A stretch of DNA of 64,000 nucleotides from Pomphorhynchus laevis (lineage: Eukaryota > Acanthocephala > Palaeacanthocephala > Echinorhynchida > Pomphorhynchidae). Position 1 is the first letter of the stretch. Every line of letters begins with the position of its first letter. Under the pieces are notes generated by a model, which was not told the origin of the DNA, did no database searches, and saw only the letters and a list, made by a program, of their open reading frames with translations. A program made the position numbers and the translations under genes. The stretch covers positions 124,001 to 188,000 of the forward strand of contig WNNJ02003593.1 of NCBI GenBank assembly GCA_012934845.2. Reading direction: 5' to 3'. Shown piece by piece: positions 44,501 to 54,110 of the stretch.

Positions 44501-47013
44501 AGGGTTTTAGGCTCCCATGCATATCGCAATGCTATCGCATCTTCAAACTCTTGTGAGTTCAGAAGTCTGTTATCCGTATAAGTTCGTGAAGTAAGCCAAA
44601 CCGAGGCTCATTTGACACTTGCGTTTCTCAATATTGTTCTATGATCTCGTTCCGAGGAATCAATAATTTTGAGTTGATCCAGCTTTTGTTTAATCTTATT
44701 CTGATCATGCGCTTCATTTTGTAATATTTTTTGTTTATTACGTAATTCGTTTCCTCTCAGTCCATCGATGCTTGGTTTGCACATCGAATACGAAACCCGA
44801 TATTCATTCTCTCCTTCGGCAGTTGGGTTCATTAATCCCAAACCTCCTAGGAAATATGGTAGATGAATTATTGATTTAGATTCTTCATTCATAGTTTCTA
44901 TACCAACTATCCGAGTAATTGTGTTTTTTGAAATAATTCATTTTCTAGAGGTTTAAACCATTCAATCTGTGTCTCGCATGTTCTCTTCAAATATGTCCAT
45001 TGGTGTTGGAAAACTCTATTTAACATAAGATACGCCGCAAAAGTATTCTCCGTAATTAGATCGTCTAGTTTTGATACGTCCGTCTTGAATTCTCTAATTG
45101 TTCCTTCACTTGATGTTCAACATAGTTGTTCGTTCCGATATAACTGCCTAGGTATTTGACTCCATCTGTTTGAATCTGTAATCCAGTTTCCTCAAAAAGA
45201 TTTGTATCTCCAATATTTTCTCGTGTAACTTAATATAACTTGATAACACAAATGATTCTGTTTATGTAATGCATTAAAATATAATCTAAATGTATTTGTT
45301 GAAAATGATAAGGTTGAGAGCATTTCATCTAAATTTCCTAAAAATTTGATTCCCAACATCTAAATTTATTAAAAATTAATTAAGTCGAAATTTTTTACAT
45401 AATCCCCTCTGTGTTAGAATGGGATATTACTCTAGATAAGTAAATTATGTAGTAAGAATCAAAGCATCATTAGTATGTATTTTGTTCCATTGATATTTCA
45501 AGTTGAGATAAAAGTGTAAAAATATGATATTTGTAATATGATCAAAATTATACTAAAAAGGAATGATAGAATGCTTTAATTAAATTACCAGCCCGATATT
45601 AACTCGGGCTGGTAATAAAATTTATTATGAAATCAATTAGTAAAATAATTATACAATTCGGTGAAACCCTTGAGTGCATATTGAAAACCTTGAGTGCACA
45701 TCACAATCATGTTTTAATCTGTCGGATTTCGCTAACATCATAATTTTAACATTAAAGGCTTATAGACTAGAACAGTATCTTTAAAATATAGAATTAAGCT
45801 GCGAAATAAGCAGATGAGAGTTTGGAAATCGGCGAATTGCAATATAAATAAACCAAAATCTAAAAACCAAACTACAGTTTGATTTATAGAAAGAATCGAA
45901 ACTTGGCAGTAATCATGATCTTGCTATAGCAGATATAAGATGCTAAAAATATATAGATGCTAAAAGTAGATACGCCAACTGCTTTATCATTTTTATAGAA
46001 TTCTGTTGCCAAATATATAGTAGATCTTTACTAAAATTATACTATTTAACAATATAAATATATATGATCAAGAATAAATTTTTATAAAAAATTTGATTTA
46101 TAAGCTTTAAACTGATTTGTTAAACAAAATCCTTTGAATCTATCTATATTAATATAAAGTCTCTAAACCTACCTGAAATTGTTCCTGGTTTAATAACAAA
46201 AACTTTCGTTAAATCTGTTGTGCTTTGATCAACATTAATCTCAGAACAACTGTCTTTAGTTTTAGGTGATGTTAGTGATACATTAGTTTCTTTTCCCTTC
46301 TTTGAAATCAGGTGGTCCATTATAGTCCGTGTTTTCGCATTTTGATCAAGCAGTTTTCGCAATCGATTATCAGTAATAGCATTGTCAGAAGCGCTGAGAT
46401 ATCTAAGACGAGTGCATTTGAGTATCACATTTGGACATAATTCACTTATATTATTATTAGAGATGTCCACAATTTTTAAATTAGGAAGATTACTCAGGCA
46501 TGACGGGACACTATTCAGTCTATTTCCTTTCAAATTAATTTGTCGAAGAATGGAAGCATTGTCAACAATAAACTTATTAATTTTACAAAAAGATGCATCA
46601 ATTGTTGTAAGACAATCTAATGGATTCGAGATTAATTCAAAAATTGCAATATCGTTATGAGTAGTTGTTAACGTTTCGAGAGATTGTGGGATTGTAATGT
46701 TGCTAAAATCGGTTATTGCGTTATTAGATATATCTAGATGTTTTAATTTGCAAAGAGGGCTTATATCGTTAGGAAATTCTACTAAACGATTGTTCGATAA
46801 AATAAGTGAATGTAGGTTGACCAATTTACATAGCTGCTCATTTTCAATATAAGTTAAGTCAACAGCGGAAATCTCAAGATGGTTTAGGTGAGTCAAGTCA
46901 AAAAGAGCTTGAGGTAGTACATCAGACTCATGCTTTAATCTGTCGGATATTCGCTTTCCTGATAATTTTAACTCATATCGATTTGAGCACTCTTCGATTT
47001 CCGGCCACATCAT
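32326..47013 (-). CDS. LRRC47: LRRC47 orthologue (six exons, 507 residues)
   Basis: Host gene. Joining 47013-46173, 43662-43553, 40442-40323, 36562-36444, 36388-36289 and 32559-32326 gives 1524 coding bases with consistent phases and GT/AG at every intron. Residues about 30-215 hold seven or eight leucine-rich repeats (HLEISAVDLTYI, SLILSNNRLVEFP, HLDISNNAITDF, IVDISNNNISEL). The end of this part (LRKLLDQNAKTRTIMDHL) matches the same point in vertebrate LRRC47. Exons 2-6 encode the B3/B4-like domain, a fold shared with the beta subunit of phenylalanyl-tRNA synthetase (QRNDATLATHDL, ITPLGNNK, YLDIITIEEK, LKYVYPSRTDLA). The human protein is 583 residues; this one is shorter mainly in the low-complexity linker after the repeats. 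Its cellular role is not well established. The sequence TTTCTAG just before the first ATG could be an acceptor for an untranslated first exon. Confidence 0.93.
32905..33350. mobile_element. Short non-autonomous Penelope-type inverted unit (LRRC47 intron 5)
   Basis: Inverted arms of about 85 bp at 32912-33000 and 33264-33350 face each other across about 260 bp. Both arms carry a hammerhead-like core: CTGAAGA, stem GATGCC/GGCATC, GAAA, at 32986-32958 on the minus strand and 33277-33305 on the plus strand. The interior has short duplications (AGTAGTTAATCAATTGTA) but no coding domain. The layout equals two facing pseudo-LTRs of a Penelope-like element without its body. Confidence 0.6.
33560..34090 (-). 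mobile_element. Penelope-like 3' fragment with GIY-YIG (LRRC47 intron 5)
   Basis: The minus strand reads IVYIIPCSQCPSKYVSQTKQ followed by GLKTRVSQHKYALKR (34000-33880), a C-terminal GIY-YIG nuclease piece of classic Penelope type. About 270 bp downstream lies a hammerhead-like unit on the minus strand: CTAAAGA, stem GGCTAT/ATAGCC, GAAA, at 33609-33583. The RT is missing. This is a third Penelope lineage in the window, judging by sequence. Confidence 0.65.
34321..34505. repeat. Foldback element with near-perfect 92-bp arms
   Basis: Arms 34321-34412 and 34414-34505 are complementary with few mismatches and a single central base. The ends read ATTATTATGCATTTTGCTGG and its complement. There is no coding potential. 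It resembles a MITE or foldback transposon. No target-site duplication was defined. Confidence 0.7.
34865..35485 (-). mobile_element. Naiad-like Penelope tail fragments (LRRC47 intron 5)
   Basis: There is one structured-tail piece at about 34875-34950 and a second at about 35330-35480 that is split by about 80 bp of unrelated AT-rich sequence. In the first, GATGAA pairs with TTTATC where other copies use GAGGA/TCCTC, so the pairing is kept with different bases. CTGATGA and GAAA boxes are present. Confidence 0.6.
36289..36388 (-). CDS. LRRC47: LRRC47 exon 5
   Basis: Acceptor TTATAAACAG, donor AAG|GTAACA. The first base completes a lysine codon, then YLDIITIEEKVAHLSDSQRT and ISLHPLTNCEDTK follow. 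This matches the Y.HLL...VISFPPITNSEKTK stretch of the family. Confidence 0.9.
36444..36562 (-). CDS. LRRC47: LRRC47 exon 4
   Basis: Acceptor GTTCATAG, donor CATAA|GTACAA. It reads ITPLGNNKSICAKSLYDELR then AESERKRKEKKKSRILALH, a strongly basic helix as in other LRRC47 proteins. Intron 4, just downstream, is only 55 bp. Confidence 0.9.
36563..36843. other. LRRC47 intron 3, exon-4-proximal spacer
   Basis: AT-rich intronic sequence; nothing recognised. Confidence 0.3.
36844..37320. mobile_element. Terminal-inverted-repeat element, MITE-like (LRRC47 intron 3)
   Basis: The left end (GGATCAAAATAAAGCGAAAA ... TCTGTTAGCATCTT, 36844-36902) is complementary to 37263-37320. A third inverted copy of the same arm lies inside at about 36953-37008. 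The arms are about 58 bp and the interior is AT-only and non-coding. A partial arm recurs at about 62961-63000. No transposase and no clear target-site duplication were found. Confidence 0.6.
37667..38203. repeat. GC-richer foldback array with three copies of one unit (LRRC47 intron 3)
   Basis: A unit containing AGCCAGACGCGGAAGAA and AACAGTAGCAAGTACCGTTT occurs directly at 37667-37796 and 37985-38108, and inverted at 38108-38175. The segment 37958-38053 pairs with 38108-38203 as a 96-bp hairpin with a 54-nt loop and only a few mismatches. Frames on both strands are short shadows. It is neither like the flanking Penelope debris nor like an exon. Confidence 0.75.
38330..40322. other. LRRC47 intron 3, remaining AT-rich part
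   Basis: No exon was recognised. A hammerhead-like relic lies at about 39712-39740 (minus): the same GATAGC/GCTATC stem and GAAA as at 24414, but the CTGATGA box has become TTGAGAC. A 68-codon frame at 39033-38827 (minus) has somewhat richer composition but no recognisable motif. Confidence 0.35.
40323..40442 (-). CDS. LRRC47: LRRC47 exon 3
   Basis: Acceptor ACTTTTAG, donor AAT|GTGAGT. It has 40 whole codons: IRLHKDCFDQRNDATLATHD followed by LDKVCTDSLLFRVTSLDQVN. The KLHEDLCEKR..ATLATHEL core of the family is obvious. Confidence 0.92.
40630..42120 (-). mobile_element. Two Naiad-like Penelope pieces in series (LRRC47 intron 2)
   Basis: The first piece (41577-40630) covers the RT middle, GVPMGG region and palm (very similar to copy C). 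The second (42120-41578) again covers the RT N-terminal half (NNFVFISKNLYYDIL, then YWNPKLNKIQIKPRF). Both are minus strand and broken in several places. Plus-strand tail sequence follows at 42127-42250. The serial repetition suggests a partial tandem insertion. Confidence 0.75.
42150..42602 (+). repeat. Duplicated block 1 copy inside LRRC47 intron 2
   Basis: Partner of 29278-29741 and nearly identical past the first 60 bp. Confidence 0.8.
43129..43513 (+). repeat. Duplicated block 2 copy beside LRRC47 exon 2
   Basis: Partner of 29917-30309. It ends only 39 bp from the exon 2 donor site. Between blocks 1 and 2 here lies a plus-strand Naiad-like scrap (about 42965-43050). Confidence 0.8.
43553..43662 (-). 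CDS. LRRC47: LRRC47 exon 2
   Basis: Acceptor CATTCAG, donor CAG|GTATAC. The 110 bases complete the split codon and read VLQNLEAKQSGYHLICCILR followed by DVDLITNGKFENLIKEQ. This aligns with the YIVGAVVRGMDL part of the vertebrate protein. It ends in phase 0. Confidence 0.88.
43860..45230 (-). mobile_element. Degraded RLE-type LINE relative (LRRC47 intron 1)
   Basis: Minus-strand relative of the ORF at 16746-19769, covering its second half. In order: DGVKYLGSYIGTNNYVEHQV (about 45160-45100), LPYFLGGLGLMNP (about 44860), the CCHC knuckle CTCGMDLNVTHALSC (about 44490-44445), the RLE part RADICCNGLYG then YMDVCVFN (about 44280-44210), and the C-terminal GIGHVANSVIKRIASRLAAK (about 44070-44010). 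It lacks the RT palm and 5' half, and the frame shifts more than once. It is well diverged from the intact copy, so it is older or of another subfamily. Confidence 0.8.
45231..46172. other. LRRC47 intron 1, exon-1-proximal part
   Basis: AT-rich intron. It contains a perfect 13-bp-arm hairpin at 45584-45616 (ATTACCAGCCCGA and its complement, 7-nt loop) and, at 45697-45750, a diverged duplicate of part of exon 1. Confidence 0.55.
45697..45750 (-). repeat. Partial duplicate of LRRC47 exon 1 in intron 1
   Basis: The segment with CATGTTTTAATCTGTCGGAT and then TCATAATTTTAAC matches exon 1 at about 46912-46973 (CATGCTTTAATCTGTCGGAT ... CTGATAATTTTAAC) with a few substitutions and small indels. It has no open frame of note. 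Confidence 0.6.
46173..47013 (-). CDS. LRRC47: LRRC47 exon 1 (leucine-rich repeats)
   Basis: It starts at MMWPEIEE (tandem ATGs at 47013 and 47010) and ends at CAG|GTAGGT. It carries 280 codons plus one base. It holds the whole leucine-rich-repeat part and a Ser/Thr/Lys-rich linker that ends TKVFVIKPGTIS. Confidence 0.93.
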
Positions 47014-49880
47014 CTAGAAATATTGAAAAGCCTAAAATTCAAAAGGCTAATAACTCTTATTATCGTTGATGGATATTTTTAAATGAAGAACATGATCAAT
47101 TTCCAAATTTACATATGTTATTACAGATATGAGCACGAAAAAGGAGAAAATCTATAAGCTTTAAAATCACTCACACTTTACTATTATAAATTGCACGATT
47201 TATTTTGACACCAAATAAATAAATTTGTGTAGTACAATTTATTGTTCACATTATTGTAAGTTGTCATGTGCGAGTGATTTAATGTTTGTGATTTTTTAGT
47301 GTTTAAAGATGCCTATTTGAAATAGATAAAATTTTGTAATATTTTTTTTATTTTTCTTTATCATATAATTGATGGAAGTTATTTTTTAGATATTATTTTT
47401 CTTCGTGTTCAAGTGATTATCTCATAAAAAAAATTTGAAATAATAATTCAAAAATTTTAATAAATTTAATAAAAAAATTAAATTAATTAATATTTATTCA
47501 TATTAATAAATATCATTTATTAATTTAATAAATTTATAAAATTAAATTAATAAAAATATATAATTAAAAAATTATATATTAATATAATTATAATATATTA
47601 CATTAATTATAAATTACATATAATTGTCTATTTATAAATATATTTGTTAACTTCTTGACTGTCAATTAAACATATAAACATATTTTTTTGTAACGCTAAG
47701 TTTAACTATAAAAATTGTTTTAGACTTTAAATATAGTGTTAGCATATATTATGGTAACAGTAAGTTTTTTAAACTGGCTGTTAAAAAATCACTAAATCTT
47801 AAAATAAATACGTATATGGTTAATATATGTGTTGGTTTTGATTACTACTTAGATAAAACTTTATGTAATAAGTAATATTTATTATAATATTTAATATCAT
47901 AAAATTATATTAAATATTAAATATTATATAATATAATATTTTATATTATTATATAATATTTATTATTTAAATATATACCGCTTTACCTTCTTATTTGTAA
48001 TTCAAATAAAATTTAAAAATGGCAAGAGAACTAAGATATTATATTTTTACATAATTTAACTAAATACATAAACTGAATCGATTCTTTAAAATGATAAATC
48101 TGATTAAATAAATCTAATCATTTCAGCTAAACGATCATTTTGTCATGTCAAAACGTGAATTTAAGTTCGTTGTTTTCATTTTTTAAAAATTAAAAAAGAT
48201 CTTACCCCTAGTAACCGCATCCAATGCGATCCTGCAACCCTTCGCCCCTCCTCTACAACAAGTAAATCATTCTGTTTATAAGTTTTATATTATATATTAT
48301 ATTTATAAATATACTATATTTATAAATATATTATAATTATATTTATAATATATATGGTTAATAGATGTATATGGTTAATAGATGTATATGGTTAATAGAT
48401 GTATATGGTTAATAGATGTGTTTATTTTAATTACTACTTAGATAGTTTAAGTTTTATGTAATTCATAATTGTAGTTTATATTATATATTATATTTATATA
48501 TTATAATTATATCTGAATAATAATTATATTATTATATTAAATTGTTTCATATGTAAAAGGTTTTAATTGAGTATATTAAAATTGTATTTACTCAGGAATA
48601 TTATTTTTTAAATATAATAATTGTTATATTATTAATAAAACAAAATAAGTAGATTCAGTATAGTTTTCTGGTTTAATAAAATTCTTTAATTGAAAATTTA
48701 TTATTTTGATAATAATATTTTGATGGATAACATACTCAGTGTTAAAAATATGGTAGATTGTGTCTTTTACTTAATAATTAATTATTTTAATATAATTATA
48801 ATATTAATTGTTTAATGTAAATATTTTACTTATTTTGGGTATTTTAATTACTCTAACAATTTAGATATTTTGAATATTTGAAAAATATTCAAATTTTTAG
48901 ATTACAAAATCATTTTTCTATCGAAAAAATATAATTATAGAAATATTCGCAAAAAATTAATAATTAAAAATATTGAAATATAATCATTGTAATATACATT
49001 GTAATGTCAGAACATTGACAATATCATATCAATACAAATCAATGACTTTTAAATATAACAAAATGCACCACTAATAAGAGAAAATCTTGACGATTCGTTT
49101 ACTAAAATAATTTTTAGATACAAAATTATCACAAATTTTTATTGAAATATAATAGCAATTGAAAAAAGGAGCGATACATTACTAGGTTTTGTTCTAAAAA
49201 CTTTATTTTTAAAGAATTGAACACATGAAAAAATGAATATAGCAATTATTACTCAATAGTTACATCAACATTTTATCGTTAGGCATATATTCCCTGAATA
49301 AATTATTTAAAAACAAGTTGTATACCGTCAAAAATTTGCTTTCGAGAAATTCGTGATTGCACCGATTTTTTAACCAAGAGCTAGTGAAAGGATAACTTTT
49401 TGACTAACAGAAATATGAAAGCAGTAGGCACATATGTCTTGCATCAATATAGAAATATAAACGTGAATATCAAGATGTAAATCATATGTACCATTCACCT
49501 GTTCCACATAAGAAGTGAACCATATCGGGTATATTAATGTAGACACAAATCGTGTCCGCCGTAGGATCATTTCTTATTAACAAATAGTGCAGGGGTCTGA
49601 TGCATTTTTTCAGTGCAGGGGTTTAATGCGTATACATTAAAAATACTTTTAATAAAGCATTTCATGAAATTCACAATACATCAAATACAAATAGAGGTCG
49701 TTTTAAGTTAAATAAAAATATAACTAAACTTCGCTTGGTTTTAATTGCGGATCCAGATGTAAATTACTCTCGCATGTACTCACTGCATTTGAATAGCCAT
49801 TATTAAAATTCAACAGAATAGCTACCTCACACAGTGCACAAATATATTTTTAAAGATAAAAGAATACACAGTGATACTTA
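47014..49880. other. AT-rich region upstream of LRRC47
   Basis: It presumably contains the LRRC47 promoter, but no definite element could be named. A segment at about 47805-47880 (TATATGGTTAATATATGTGT, ATTACTACTTAGATA) recurs at 48395-48480. A short GC-richer island at about 48203-48260 stands out and has no assigned origin. No gene was recognised. Confidence 0.35.
48353..48420 (+). repeat. 17-bp minisatellite
   Basis: Four head-to-tail copies of TATATGGTTAATAGATG. A single diverged copy sits at about 47814. Confidence 0.85.
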
Positions 49881-50163
49881 TATTATTATTATTATTAAAT
49901 ACAACAGCAGCAAAAGAGCGTAGAGCTCGTACAGGTTAATAGAGCTCGTACAGGGTTAAAAAAATATCAATGAAAATCCGATTGTTTTAAGTTAGTACAT
50001 TCTTCAGATTTCTCTTGAAGGACAAAATACTGGAGGCCGAAACCACTTGACTTGGTAGCTTATTCCAGCTTTTCCACGTTCGGTTGACAATTGTATTAAA
50101 TCTTCTTCGTGGACGAATGTGGGTCTTTAACGTGAGGTGATGTCCCCTCAATCTGTTTGAATT

Positions 50164-52742
50164 TCAAAGTTCGAACAGTTTGCGACAAACATGTTCCCTC
50201 TGCCCTTTTTGAACATTTAACGCTGTCCACACAAACATTAAATCAGATGACTTTAAAGATTTCTTCACTGTGGTAACACCAAGTGCGTGAAGTCGAAAAA
50301 TGAATGAGAGCTTGCGTTGGCTGGGTACAAGATGTGTGGCCTTGCGTAATATGGATTCGTACAGGTTCATCTCTGTCGTAGTTTGAGGGTGACAGGCAGG
50401 TGAAGCGTATCTCATTAAAGATAAGACATAAGCATTGTAAATTAACTTAAAACTGGATGAGTCAAGCTGGCCAGTGATCCTTCTAATAAGTCCTAAAATT
50501 CGACGGCATTTAGCAACTGTGTGACTGGTATGTGGGATGGTCGATAAGCTTCTATTTACGATCACTCCAAGGTCTTGAAATTGGAGAACTGTTTCAATTT
50601 CTCTTCCGTCAATGGTATATGATGAATTGATGTGTAGATGTCCGATGCGCATATGTTTTGACTTATCGGGGTTTAATACCAGTCCCCGTTGATTACACCA
50701 TACCTTAATATTATCAATGTCTCTCTGGAGTATCATTGGATCTCGGCTATCGATTATTAGTCGCCAAATTTTCAAGTCGTCGGCATATAAACCACATGGA
50801 CTCGAAATAGCTGTAGTAAGCTCGTTGATGTAAATAATGAAGAGCAATGGACTGAGTACCGATCCATGAGGAACACCGAGTCCAGGATTTCTTGTTTTTG
50901 ACATTTGTTTATTAGCCAATACAGTAATCTTCCGATTTCTAAGGAAGGAGTTAATCCAATTAAGGAGGGTTCCTCTGATGCCGTACTGTTCCAGCGTAAT
51001 AAGGAGGACATCATAGTATATCCGATCAAATGCTTTGCTGAGGTCGAAAAACAAAACATCAACACTAACTCCAGCCTCGGCATATCTGGTCCAATCACTC
51101 CTCGCAAGTATGAGGTTTGTGACAGTAGATCTTCCTGGGCGGAAACCATGCTGGTTGTCGCAGAGTACTTGGTTATCTTCTAGGTGCCCGATGATTCGTT
51201 TAAAAAGCAGTTTCTCTAGCACTTTACAAGCAACGCAGGTAAGGCTTATGGGCCGATAGTTGCTTGCTAGATTACGGTCGCCTTTTTTGTAGAGAGGTCG
51301 GATTATAGAACATTTCCAATCTGATGGTATACAGCCTGTTGACAAGGAGAAATCGAATATGGTGTGTAAAGGTTCATATATTACTGGTGCAAGTTCCCAA
51401 AGAAGAATTAGAGGAATATTGTCTGGTCCTGCCGCAATTGATCGTGGTAGCTTTAGAAGTTCGTTAAGAACCTCAAATATATCAAATGGAGTAAATTCGT
51501 AACACGGATATTGAGCAGTGGAGAATCTGGGGCAATACTGACAGGTAGGACTCTCTAGCGTGAATTGATCTAGGAAAATATTGGCAATTGCTTTGTCATC
51601 AGATGTGAGCTCACCGGTTTCCATAAATATAGAGTTAATCTCAGACGTAGTTGATTTTAATGAGCTGATATGTTTGAACAATTTACTGGGATATCTTTTT
51701 GATGATCGACAAAGATTGGAAACGAAGCACCTGCGTTTCTGACGTTTGAGTGCCGTAACTTGATTTCGTAATTCCTTGTAATCGGTCCAAGAACAATTCT
51801 GTTCTTTGAATTTTTTGTAAATTTTGTCTCTTGTCTTAATCATTTGTTTAATCTGCGAGTCAAACCAAATGGGAGTTTTGTGGGATGTGCGCTGACGTTT
51901 TAAAGGGGAGAAGTAATTTAGAGCATTGATCAAAGTAGATTTGAAATTTTCCCAGCACTGATCTATGCCAATTTCATATGGATTAGGCCATTGAATGTTT
52001 CGAATAGCTTGCGTCATACTTGCGAAATTCGCTTTGAAGGGATTCAATTCGGGTTTTGCCGAGGGGGCTGTTTTAAAGAGACTGACAGAAAGCGCCAGCC
52101 TAATGACACAATGATCACTGTGGCCAATAGGGGGCTGAGAGAGATTTCATCAATTGTGGGTTCCCCTCGTGATAAGCAGAGGTCTAAAATGGCAGATGAT
52201 TGCTTCCTCATTCTAGTGGGTTCGTGAATATGCTGGGTTAGACTGAGATCGTTGAACGTATCAAGGAGATTGGATGATTCAACATCACAACCATGTGTCG
52301 AAATATATAGGTCCCAATTGACATGAGGCATATTGAAGTCAACTAGGATAATGATCGGTGATAAGCTTGTTAGGTGATGTCGTAAAGAGATGCCAATCTT
52401 TTCAGTTGCGGAGCGCGGAGATCGGTAAAATAAACCGATTTTTAGTTTCTGTCTATCAGGAGAAGATACTGTTGCCCACAGATATTCGTTGTATGAATCA
52501 TCTGATACAATGCTGTGCTCGATGATGGTTAACGGTTGCTTGACGTATAATATAACTCCACCTCCTTTTGAGGCGGTTCGATCCGATCGTATAACAAAGT
52601 AGCCTGGGATTGAGATTTCATTATCAGATATATCGTTGTTAAGCCAGGTTTCGCTCAATGCTATGATGTTTGTGTTCATTGAATTAACGAGACACAATAT
52701 TTCGTCAAATTTGTTGTACATGCTTAAACAGTTAGAGTACAT
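50164..52742 (-). CDS. CR1-like ORF2: APE endonuclease and reverse transcriptase
   Basis: The endonuclease occupies 52742 to about 52080: ALSETWLNNDI, GGGVILYVKQP, DFNMPHVNWD and ILDLCLS boxes. The RT follows: FRPGRSTVTNLI, FFDLSKAFDRI, LGVPHGSVLSPLLF (PQG is usual, here PHG) and catalytic YADD near 50780. The C-terminal part is LMRYASPACHP and RLHALGVTTVKKS, ending at 50164. The two domains lie in different frames: near 52130-52134, in a run of five G (C on the coding strand), the frame shifts by one, and the endonuclease reading continues into the RT frame. The rest is open. ORF2 probably begins upstream of 52742, close to the end of ORF1. Confidence 0.85.
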
Positions 52743-52813
52743 GATGGAAATATTATTTTGAGAGTAACGGCAGTGGTGTGGTGTCGCTGTTGGTGTTGAA
52801 ATTGGATTGATGT

Positions 52814-54058
52814 TTACGTGGTGGATGCACGAATCTGTGCGGCGGAGAGTGTCGATGGAACGGTTAGACGGATTCCGAGGCTGAATCGCGTATTTACCCT
52901 TCGCCGCACAACTTGAAAATTTTTCACAATTAGATTTTTTTCACCGTTTTGAATTCTTTGTTGAAGCTCTTTCCTTGCAGATTTCAATCTGTTTCTATCT
53001 TCAGTGCTGAGGTCAGGTAGAAGTCTGATACTGGAGCCCCTTAACTTAAAGGAATTCTTGATGATTTGCTTACTAGTCTCGGGGCTATCAACAACAACTT
53101 TCAAAAGCCTTGGTTTGGTACCATCTTGTTTCTTCCCAATGCGAAAGAGGTGTATTACCTGTCTATTTTGTTCGACTGATATTTCTGTTGGGAGAACAGT
53201 TGAAAGAACTTGCTTTACTGAATCAACATCATGTTTAATCCGGATGAGACTGTTTGGACTCGGTGATTCATTTAAATTTACAATGATGAAACATTTATCC
53301 CGATCGAATGTTCGGCGTTTATGTCGTTTAGGCTCAGATAGAATAGGTATATTGGGGTTATCAGTGTTGTTTACAGTGGAATTGGTATGATTTATCATTT
53401 GTTTGAGTGTTCCATCTATTTTATATAGACTATGGGTTGTTTGAGGACAATAAAAAGTTGGGAGTGCTGTGTGATGTGGTGCTTCTGTGTTTGTTTCCGG
53501 CCTTGGATGTGTTTTCTGAGTGATATGGAATGTTTGTTTCTGTGTATCCTTGTGAGAAATGATGGAATTCTCTAGATTTGACGAATCCAGGAAATCGGAT
53601 TTAAGGTTAGATAAGGAAGTTTCAAGGGTTGTTGCCTTTACGATTCGCGATCTTGCATGTCCTCGTGTCCAAACTCGAGTAGGGGTAGATTTCCGGAATA
53701 TTGAAGTATCAGATGTTGCCGTTATGTTGATCGGGGCGATTTCATTGTCTAGTGAAGGTATTGTATCTTGCTCGAATACTTCACATGTATAAGGGATATC
53801 TGATCGTAATGGTTTATCAGTGTCTTCGGTTAGTGAGCGTAGATCGTTAATAGTCTTATTTAAATTTGCAATTGCAAGAGCTGCACAGAAACCACAATAG
53901 AAATTGCGACTCGTCATTGTTTGAGAACTGTCTGAGGGGAAGCTTACTTTGGTCCATATCGTGCAGCCGTGAGAGTCACATGCCACTTCATTATCTGCGT
54001 ACCCAACCGACTTTGTTGTATTGTTGTGTTTCGCTTGCTTGTTGGTCTTCTTTGTCAT
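52814..54058 (-). CDS. CR1-like ORF1 protein
   Basis: 414 residues, uninterrupted. The N-terminus has a Cys/His cluster resembling a PHD-type finger (CDSHGCTIWTKVSF, then FYCGFCAA at about residues 28-64), as in the ORF1 of many CR1 elements. The middle is Ser/Thr/Pro-rich. The C-terminal third (about 260-390) matches the conserved CR1 ORF1 segment: HLFRIGKKQDGTKPRLLKVV, then LLPDLSTEDRNRLKSARKEL and a basic end. It presumably binds the element's RNA. Confidence 0.8.
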   Translation of the reverse strand: MTKKTNKQAKHNNTTKSVGYADNEVACDSHGCTIWTKVSFPSDSSQTMTSRNFYCGFCAALAIANLNKTINDLRSLTEDTDKPLRSDIPYTCEVFEQDTIPSLDNEIAPINITATSDTSIFRKSTPTRVWTRGHARSRIVKATTLETSLSNLKSDFLDSSNLENSIISHKDTQKQTFHITQKTHPRPETNTEAPHHTALPTFYCPQTTHSLYKIDGTLKQMINHTNSTVNNTDNPNIPILSEPKRHKRRTFDRDKCFIIVNLNESPSPNSLIRIKHDVDSVKQVLSTVLPTEISVEQNRQVIHLFRIGKKQDGTKPRLLKVVVDSPETSKQIIKNSFKLRGSSIRLLPDLSTEDRNRLKSARKELQQRIQNGEKNLIVKNFQVVRRRVNTRFSLGIRLTVPSTLSAAQIRASTT

Positions 54059-54110
54059 ATTTTTGTCATATAATGTGATATTGTACTGGAATTCAAATTT
54101 CCATCAATTT

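Larger units (their letters stand above)
49881..54110 (-). mobile_element. CR1-like LINE, nearly full length
   Basis: Two-ORF non-LTR retrotransposon on the minus strand. ORF1 is at 54058-52814 and ORF2 at about 52800-50164. A 3' untranslated part contains a duplicated TAGAGCTCGTACAGG, and the element ends in a (TTA)n-type microsatellite (49881-49896), the kind of 3' end used by CR1/L2 elements. Only one coding break was recognised, in the endonuclease. This is one of the best-preserved elements in the window and probably a recent insertion. Confidence 0.85.

Noticed and set aside
49370-49570. 66-codon minus-strand frame upstream of LRRC47
   Set aside because: No family resemblance and no splice or promoter context.
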